The notes under the pieces are model-generated. The model had not been told where the DNA came from. It did no database searches and saw nothing but the letters and a program-made list of their open reading frames with translations. The position numbers and the translations under genes were made by a program. Below, in pieces: positions 6,292 through 12,146 of a DNA stretch of 12,146 nt. The number at the start of each line of letters is the position of its first letter. The first letter of the stretch is position 1. Source of the stretch: URHD0088 sp041488295. GTDB taxonomy: Bacteria; Pseudomonadota; Alphaproteobacteria; ATCC43930; CGMCC-115725. Location of the stretch: assembly GCA_041488295.1 (NCBI GenBank), contig JBGPOZ010000148.1, forward strand, positions 1 through 12,146. Direction: 5' to 3'.

Positions 6292-7758
6292 TCAGGCAGT
6301 TTCGGCGAGCAGCGAGAGCTGGACCGAGACTTTGCCGGCGTCGTGATCGGCGAGCGGGATCGGGTAGTCGCCGGTGAAGCAGGCATCGCAAAAACGCGGC
6401 GACGCCGGATCGCGCCGCTGTTCGCCCATCGCGCGATAGAGCCCGTCCATCGAGACGAAAGCGAGGCTGTCGGCGCCGATGAACGACGCCATCTCGGCGA
6501 TGTCCATGCGCGAGGCCAATAGCTTGTCGCGTTCCGGCGTCGCGATGCCGTAGAAGCAGGAATGGCTGGTCGGCGGGCTCGAGATGCGCATGTGCACCTC
6601 TTTCGCCCCGGCATTGCGCACCATGTCGACGATCTTGGTCGAGGTCGTGCCGCGCACGATCGAATCATCGACGAGGATGACGCGTTTGCCGGCAAGGCTC
6701 GCCCGGTTCGCATTGTGCTTCAATCGGACGCCGAGATGGCGGATCTGGTCGGTCGGCTCGATGAAGGTGCGGCCGACATAATGGCTGCGGATGATGCCGA
6801 GCTCGAACGGCACGCCCGATTCGGCGGCGTAGCCGATCGCCGCCGGGACACCCGAATCGGGCACCGGGACGACGAGATCTGCGGCGATGTGGCTCTCGCG
6901 CGCGAGCTCGGCGCCGATGCGCTTTCGCGCCTCGTAGACGTTGGTCCCTTCCATGACGCTGTCGGGCCGCGCGAAATAGATATGCTCGAAGATGCAGAAG
7001 CGTTGCTTGGCGCGGGCGAAGGGCTTGATGCTGTGCAGACCGAACCGGTCGATCAGCACGATCTCTCCCGGTGCCACGTCGCGCACGAATTCTGCGCCGA
7101 TGATGTCGAGGGCGCAGGATTCCGAGGAAATGACCCAGGCGTCGCCAAGCTGCCCGAGAATGAGCGGGCGGACGCCCAAGGGGTCGCGCACGCCGATCAA
7201 CCCGTCTTGCGACAAGGCGCCCAGCGAATAGGCGCCTTCGACCTGGCGCAAGGCGTCGACGAGGCGCTCCTCGACCGTGCTCTTGAGGCTCGTCGCGATG
7301 AGATGAATGATGACTTCGGTATCGCTGGTCGATTGAAAGAGGCTGCCCCGGCGCACGAGCTGGCGGCGCAGATGGTAGGAGTTGGTGAGGTTGCCGTTGT
7401 GGCAGATGGCGAGGCCGCCGAATTCAAAATCGGCGAAGAGCGGCTGGACGTTGCGGATCACCACCTCGCCGGTCGTGGCGTAGCGGACATGCCCCAGCGC
7501 CGAACGCCCGCGCAGCCCGGCGATCACATCCTTCGAGCCGAAATTGTCGCTGACATGGCCCATGCCGCGATGGGTGTGGAACTGCTCGCCGTCATAGGCG
7601 ACGATGCCGGCCGCCTCCTGGCCGCGATGCTGCAGCGCGTGCAGCCCCAAGGCGACGAGCGCCGCCGAATCGGCATGGCCGAAGACGCCGAAGACGCCGC
7701 ATTCCTCGTGAAAATGGTCGTCCTCGAAGGGATCCGTCGTGACCATCGCTTTTGTCAT
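6292..7758 (-). CDS. purF: Amidophosphoribosyltransferase (first step of de novo purine synthesis)
   Basis: 488 residues. The enzyme makes 5-phosphoribosylamine from PRPP and glutamine. The N-terminal glutaminase (class II, Ntn type) uses Cys20 in EECGVFG as nucleophile after cleavage of a 19-residue propeptide; glutamine-site motifs RYATTG (92-97) and HNGNLTN (120-126) follow. The C-terminal phosphoribosyltransferase domain has the PRPP loop VILVDDSIVRGTTS (360-373). Four cysteines, Cys255, Cys401, Cys457 and Cys460 (FCDAC), match the positions that bind a 4Fe-4S cluster in the Bacillus subtilis-type enzyme, so this is the Fe-S, propeptide-processed class. The ATG at 7756-7758 has no good Shine-Dalgarno; Met5 is an alternative. 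cvpA lies 139 nt upstream on the same strand and the SDR gene 5 nt downstream. Confidence 0.97.
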   Translation of the reverse strand: MTKAMVTTDPFEDDHFHEECGVFGVFGHADSAALVALGLHALQHRGQEAAGIVAYDGEQFHTHRGMGHVSDNFGSKDVIAGLRGRSALGHVRYATTGEVVIRNVQPLFADFEFGGLAICHNGNLTNSYHLRRQLVRRGSLFQSTSDTEVIIHLIATSLKSTVEERLVDALRQVEGAYSLGALSQDGLIGVRDPLGVRPLILGQLGDAWVISSESCALDIIGAEFVRDVAPGEIVLIDRFGLHSIKPFARAKQRFCIFEHIYFARPDSVMEGTNVYEARKRIGAELARESHIAADLVVPVPDSGVPAAIGYAAESGVPFELGIIRSHYVGRTFIEPTDQIRHLGVRLKHNANRASLAGKRVILVDDSIVRGTTSTKIVDMVRNAGAKEVHMRISSPPTSHSCFYGIATPERDKLLASRMDIAEMASFIGADSLAFVSMDGLYRAMGEQRRDPASPRFCDACFTGDYPIPLADHDAGKVSVQLSLLAETA

Positions 7759-7840
7759 CGCACCGACATCCGGGGTGGCCAGCGGCCTCCCGTCTCAAAA
7801 ATGGTGATTGCCATCGGGAGAATCGAGGCGCGTGCCGAGG

Positions 7841-7870
7841 GTTCTACACGCAAGGGACCGGCCTTGTCAC
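7841..7870 (-). promoter_or_regulatory. Candidate sigma-70-type promoter for purF
   Basis: On the minus strand GTGACA (7870-7865) and TAGAAC (7846-7841) are separated by 18 nt, within the 139-nt cvpA-purF gap. They match the consensus at 5 of 6 and 4 of 6 positions. The implied leader to the purF ATG is about 75 nt. In a GC-rich genome such pairs arise by chance, and purF could equally be transcribed from the cvpA promoter. Confidence 0.3.
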
Positions 7871-7897
7871 CATGCCGCGAAAGCCACAGACGCGTGT

Positions 7898-8581
7898 TCA
7901 CTTGTCCTTGACGCTGTCGAAAAGCTGATTCATCTCGCGCAATTGGGTCGGCTTATACCCGGTCGCCTGCGGCGCGGCCGGCTTTGCGGCGGGTGGGGCG
8001 GCGCTTGGCGAGGGGCTTGTCAAGGCGCGCATCAGCTCTTCGGCCTCGCGCGCCTGCTGATAGTTTTGTTGCGCCTGCGTCGCCGCCGTCGCGCTCCGCG
8101 CGCGCGTATCGGCCGGAATGAAGGATCTCAACAGCTCGGCGCCTTGCGCCAGGAACGGACGGGAGCGCGCGTCGCGGACCCAGACCGGCCAATCGCGATC
8201 CTGCGGGATCGCCCAGCCGAGCGCGATGAAGGCAAGACACGCGATGACGACGCCGCGAACGACGCCGAAGAGGAGGCCCAATGTCCGGTCGACCGCCGAG
8301 AGCGCGCTGTGCTGGATGCGCCCCGCCAGAAGCGACGTCACGACCGAGAGAATGATGAGGCTGCCGACGAACAGCACGACGCCGGCCGCGATGTCGGCAA
8401 GGGTCGGCGAGGTGATCAGCTTCTGCGCGACCGGCCGGGCGTAGGCGAGGCCGTAGAGCGTCGCAAATCCCGCACCGGCCCAAGCGGCGATCGACAGCGC
8501 CTCTTTGACGAAGCCGCGCGCGAAGGCAAACAGCGCCGAAAGCGCGATGCCGGCGATGACGATGAGATCGAGAGCGTTCAT
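7898..8581 (-). CDS. cvpA: CvpA family inner-membrane protein
   Basis: 227 residues. Four predicted membrane segments lie at about 3-20, 28-47, 63-86 and 102-124. The family hallmark sequences are present: the N-terminal ALDLIVIAGIALSALFAFARGF and DRTLGLLFGVVRGVVI. They are followed by a long Ala/Pro/Gln-rich hydrophilic tail (about 160-215) and an ending that looks helical. CvpA is needed for colicin V production and for bile/deoxycholate tolerance in enterobacteria, where it is also encoded just upstream of purF; its biochemical role is not settled. The start ATG is at 8579-8581 with no clear ribosome binding site. On the minus strand about 42 nt upstream a TAGAAT (8628-8623) could be a -10 element, but I find no matching -35. 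Confidence 0.9.
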   Translation of the reverse strand: MNALDLIVIAGIALSALFAFARGFVKEALSIAAWAGAGFATLYGLAYARPVAQKLITSPTLADIAAGVVLFVGSLIILSVVTSLLAGRIQHSALSAVDRTLGLLFGVVRGVVIACLAFIALGWAIPQDRDWPVWVRDARSRPFLAQGAELLRSFIPADTRARSATAATQAQQNYQQAREAEELMRALTSPSPSAAPPAAKPAAPQATGYKPTQLREMNQLFDSVKDK

Positions 8582-8698
8582 CCGAAAACGTGCTGGGGGA
8601 CCTTCACCGCTGTCACAAGACCATTCTAGAGCAACTCGCGCCCCGACCGAAACGGTTCAATTGGCAAGACCTGAAATCACGGTTCCTGAGAAGGTCCA

Positions 8699-8733
8699 TA
8701 TTATTGACTTAGTCACTTAAATAGTCAATTATA
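8699..8733 (+). promoter_or_regulatory. Palindromic operator, probably bound by the MarR-type regulator it precedes
   Basis: The two 11-nt arms, TATTATTGACT (8699-8709) and AGTCAATTATA (8723-8733), are inverted copies matching at 10 of 11 positions with a 13-nt spacer. A third half-site, AGTCA (8711-8715), makes an overlapping smaller palindrome, TGACT-T-AGTCA, with the left arm. The site lies in a markedly AT-rich stretch 28-62 nt upstream of the regulator's start and covers the promoter. This is the classic layout for MarR autoregulation; actual binding is inferred. Confidence 0.6.
8704..8732 (+). promoter_or_regulatory. Promoter of the MarR-GNAT / EamA operon
   Basis: TTGACT (8704-8709, 5 of 6 to the -35 consensus), a 17-nt spacer and AATTAT (8727-8732, 4 of 6 to the -10 consensus). 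The implied transcription start is near 8739, giving a leader of about 22 nt. The leader holds GAGG (8752-8755) 5 nt before the ATG at 8761. Both hexamers lie within the operator palindrome. Confidence 0.55.
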
Positions 8734-8760
8734 GCAATTATCTTGCCATGAGAGGCGGAG

Positions 8761-9690
8761 ATGGGCGAAGCGGGCTTAGACCAACGTGTCGCGGCGATAC
8801 GGCGCTTCAATCGGTTTTACACCGCCAAAATCGGCGTGCTCCACGAAGGTTTGTTGGAGAGCGCATTCACCCTCGCCGAGGCGCGCGTCCTCTACGAGCT
8901 TGCCCATCGGGAGAAGCCGACTGCAGTCGAGCTTTGCAAGGACCTGGGCCTTGATCCAGGTTATCTCAGCCGCATTCTGCGCGGCTTCGAACGCCGCGCC
9001 CTTTTGACCAAGGAGCCGTCGTCTCGCGATGGCCGACGCAACCTTCTGTCGCTGACGCCGCAAGGTCTTGCCGCGTTTGCGCCGCTTGACGCGCGCTCGC
9101 GCGAGGAGATCAGCGCCCTTCTCGGCGCGCTCTCGCAGAGCGAGCAGCAGCGTCTTGCTGCGGCGATGCAGACGATCGAGCGTCTTCTCGGCATGCCTTC
9201 GGAAACCAAGGCTCCCTATCTGCTGCGGCCGCACCGGCCCGGCGACATGGGTTGGATCGTCCATCGCCAGGCCGTGCTCTATGCCGAGGAATACCATTGG
9301 GACGAGCAATTCGAGGCGCTCGTCGCCGAGATAGCCGCGAAATTCATTCGCAATTTCGACGGCAAGCGCGAGCGCTGCTGGATCGCGGAGAGGGATGACG
9401 AGATCGTCGGCTCGGGATTCCTTGTCAGAAAGACCGAAACGGTGGCGCAGCTTCGCATGCTCTATGTCGAACCCGCGGCGCGCGGACTCGGCATCGGCGC
9501 TCGCCTTGCCGCTGAATGCGTGCGCTTTGCGCGCCAGGTGGGCTATCGCAAGGTCACTCTCTGGACCAACAGCATCCTGCTCGCAGCGCGGCACATCTAT
9601 GAAAAAGCGGGATTCCGCCTGGTCGCCGAGGAGCCGCATCACAGCTTCGGGCACGATCTCGTTTCAGAGGTCTGGGAGCTGAAGCTGTGA
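8761..9690 (+). CDS. MarR-type regulator fused to a GNAT acetyltransferase
   Basis: 309 residues with two domains. Residues about 5-147 form a MarR winged helix-turn-helix: a dimerisation helix (RVAAIRRFNRFYTAKIG), the helix-turn-helix about 54-82 with recognition helix DPGYLSRILRGFERR, and a wing with the typical DGRRNLLSLTPQG (90-102). Residues about 152-309 are a GNAT domain with acetyl-CoA motif A, LYVEPAARGLGIGARL (234-249; pyrophosphate loop R241-G-L-G-I-G246), and motif B, TNSILLAARHIYEKAGF (269-285). The fusion itself is a known architecture; targets of the acetyltransferase are generally unknown. The start is fixed by GAGG 5 nt upstream. The gene is followed after 6 nt by an EamA transporter on the same strand, suggesting that the regulator senses or modifies a small molecule that the transporter moves. 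It reads divergently from cvpA. Confidence 0.92.
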   Translation: MGEAGLDQRVAAIRRFNRFYTAKIGVLHEGLLESAFTLAEARVLYELAHREKPTAVELCKDLGLDPGYLSRILRGFERRALLTKEPSSRDGRRNLLSLTPQGLAAFAPLDARSREEISALLGALSQSEQQRLAAAMQTIERLLGMPSETKAPYLLRPHRPGDMGWIVHRQAVLYAEEYHWDEQFEALVAEIAAKFIRNFDGKRERCWIAERDDEIVGSGFLVRKTETVAQLRMLYVEPAARGLGIGARLAAECVRFARQVGYRKVTLWTNSILLAARHIYEKAGFRLVAEEPHHSFGHDLVSEVWELKL

Positions 9691-9696
9691 TCGGTC

Positions 9697-10577
9697 TTGG
9701 CGCACCGTAAGCTTCTGCCGCTCGCCGCCGCCGCGGCGACCGGGATCCAAGTCGGCGCCGCGATCGTCGCGACGCGTTTCGTTGCGGGGCAGATCGGCCC
9801 TGCCTCCTTGGCGTTGCTGCGCTATCTCATCGGCGTTCTTTGCCTCGTGCCGCCCCTTCTTCTGTGTTCGCCGCGCCCGCGCTTCGCGCGCCGCGACCTC
9901 GCGCCGATCGCACTGCTCGGGATTGTCCAATTCGGGGTTCTGGTGGCGCTGCTCAATGCCGGGCTCCGCTTCATCCCTGCGGCGCGCGCCGCGCTGATCT
10001 TCGCGACATTTCCGCTCCTGACGATGTTGCTGGCGGCGGCCATAGGCCAAGAGAGGCTCAGCTGGCCGAAGACCGTCGGCGTGCTGCTCACCATCGGCGG
10101 TGTCGGCTTGGCGCTCGGCGAGAAGGCGATCGGGGCGGGAAACGCCGCCCATGCGTGGCTCGGCGAGCTCGCCGTCTTCGCGAGTGCCGCAAGCGGCGCC
10201 GTCTGCAGCGTTTTGTATCGACCCTATCTGCGACGCTACCCGACGCTTCCGCTCAGTGCCCTCGCCATGCTCGCTTCGGTCGGGTTCCTGTCGGTGCTGG
10301 CGATCGGGGAGGGTTTCTTTTCCGCGCCGCCGCAGGTCTCGACCGGCGGCTGGCTCGCCATCCTCTTCATCGGGATCGGCAGCGGCGCCGGCTATTGCCT
10401 CTGGCTCTGGGCGCTGAAGCACATCCCAGCGACCGAGGTCGCGATCTTTCTCGCCCTAAGCCCGGTGACGGCGGCCGGTCTCGGCGCCGCGCTGTTGGGC
10501 GAGCCGCTCTCGATCTTGTCGGTCGCGGGGGTAGTGTGCGTAGCGTTGGGGCTATGGCTGGCGCAAGGGAGCGACCG

Positions 10578-10581
<4 letters not shown>
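9697..10581 (+). CDS. EamA/DMT family transporter
   Basis: 294 residues with about ten hydrophobic segments arranged as two EamA repeats (about 5-140 and 155-290), the layout of inner-membrane drug/metabolite transporters. Recognisable landmarks are an early RFVAGQIGPASLALLRYLIG, the end-of-repeat-1 GVLLTIGGVGLALGE and the repeat-2 ending LGEPLSILSVAGVVCVALG. The only start compatible with the frame is TTG at 9697-9699, because an in-frame TGA lies at 9688-9690. There is no good Shine-Dalgarno, so translation may depend on coupling to the MarR-GNAT gene, whose stop lies 6 nt before. Its own stop (TAG, 10579-10581) shares bases with the radA stop on the other strand. The family exports or imports metabolites such as amino acids; the substrate cannot be told from sequence. 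Confidence 0.9.
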
Positions 10582-11993
<1,412 letters not shown>

Positions 11994-12012
11994 GTCAGGT
12001 GTCCAAGAGCTC

Positions 12013-12046
12013 TCCTCTCCCCTTGGGGAGAGGAAGGGTGAGGGGG
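12013..12046. repeat. CCTCTCCCC-type intergenic hairpin repeat upstream of radA
   Basis: TCCTCTCCCC (12013-12022), a TT loop and GGGGAGAGGA (12025-12034) form a perfect 10-bp hairpin, followed by AGGGTGAGGGGG. This hairpin-plus-GGGTGAGGG pattern is familiar from many proteobacterial intergenic regions as a dispersed repeat. It lies 19 nt upstream of the radA start, in its leader or promoter region, so it may influence radA expression or mRNA stability; that is inference. Confidence 0.55.
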
Positions 12047-12080
12047 AGCCGCCGCCGGCGAAATCTCGAGCGCGGAGACT

Positions 12081-12146
12081 CCCCCCCCCCCCCCCCCCCA
12101 ACCCCCGGGGGGGGGGGGGGGTTTTGGGGGGGTGGGGCGCCCCCCC
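12081..12146. other. Homopolymer C/G tail, probable contig-end artefact
   Basis: Nineteen C (12081-12099), AA, five C, fifteen G (12107-12121), TTTT and further G and C runs. Such long alternating C and G homopolymers are unlike the rest of the window and are typical of assembly or base-calling failure at a contig edge. I read no biology from it. Any reading frame beginning here, including an upstream extension of radA, should be disregarded. Confidence 0.8.

Noticed and set aside
6562..7911. A 449-codon plus-strand frame opposite purF
   Set aside because: It is a mirror of purF codon bias, rich in Asp/Ala/Gly/Arg, with no domain and no ribosome binding site.
8598..8697. GGACCTTC and GAAGGTCC, an 8-bp inverted repeat about 85 nt apart in the cvpA/MarR gap
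   Set aside because: The arms are short and far apart and do not relate to either promoter; a chance match is plausible.
12102..12132. GGGGTTTTGGGG-like sequence resembling ciliate telomere repeats
   Set aside because: It is a single imperfect unit inside homopolymer runs at the window edge, next to a bacterial radA gene. Artefact is far more likely.

Overview
The window is GC-rich chromosomal DNA from an alphaproteobacterium. The support is a DUF2794 gene (a family essentially confined to Alphaproteobacteria), a probable CC0125/CC1285-type lipoprotein, an alphaproteobacterial-style NKxE G4 motif in Der, and the radA / cvpA / purF / SDR gene set typical of Hyphomicrobiales and relatives. I cannot place it securely below class. 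The right end (from about 12081) collapses into homopolymer C and G runs and looks like a contig end or sequencing artefact.

Layout, left to right. (1) 1-327: 3' part of a Tyr/Pro/Gly-rich envelope protein on the + strand. It converges on a DUF2794 gene (367-720, -) and a small conserved-looking hypothetical (905-1366, -). (2) 1367-1720: a non-coding, divergently transcribed gap. (3) 1721-5107, + strand: an envelope/ribosome block made of a YfgM-like membrane-anchored TPR protein, the BAM lipoprotein BamB (4-nt overlap with the TPR gene) and the double GTPase Der. (4) 5117-5577: a GxxExxY-family gene on the - strand, bracketed by near-perfect inverted repeats of 34/35 bp. It sits between the convergent ends of der and an SDR gene. 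(5) 5579-8581, - strand: cvpA, purF and an SDR oxidoreductase. (6) 8704-10581, + strand: an AT-rich promoter/operator followed by a MarR-GNAT fusion regulator and an EamA-family transporter. (7) 10578-11993, - strand: radA, preceded by a hairpin of the common CCTCTCCCC intergenic-repeat type.

The core genes cover outer-membrane assembly (TPR protein, BamB), ribosome biogenesis (Der), de novo purine synthesis (PurF, with CvpA nearby) and recombination/repair (RadA). They show no strong departure from their families apart from a few residue changes. The accessory elements are two. One is the inverted-repeat-bounded GxxExxY unit, whose repeat also seems to supply the gene's ribosome binding site. 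The other is the MarR-GNAT/EamA pair, which carries its own palindromic operator and interrupts the usual radA-cvpA neighbourhood. I see no CRISPR array, tRNA, rRNA, transposase or phage gene. I also found no convincing new multi-gene system; the GxxExxY unit is the nearest candidate for something under-described.
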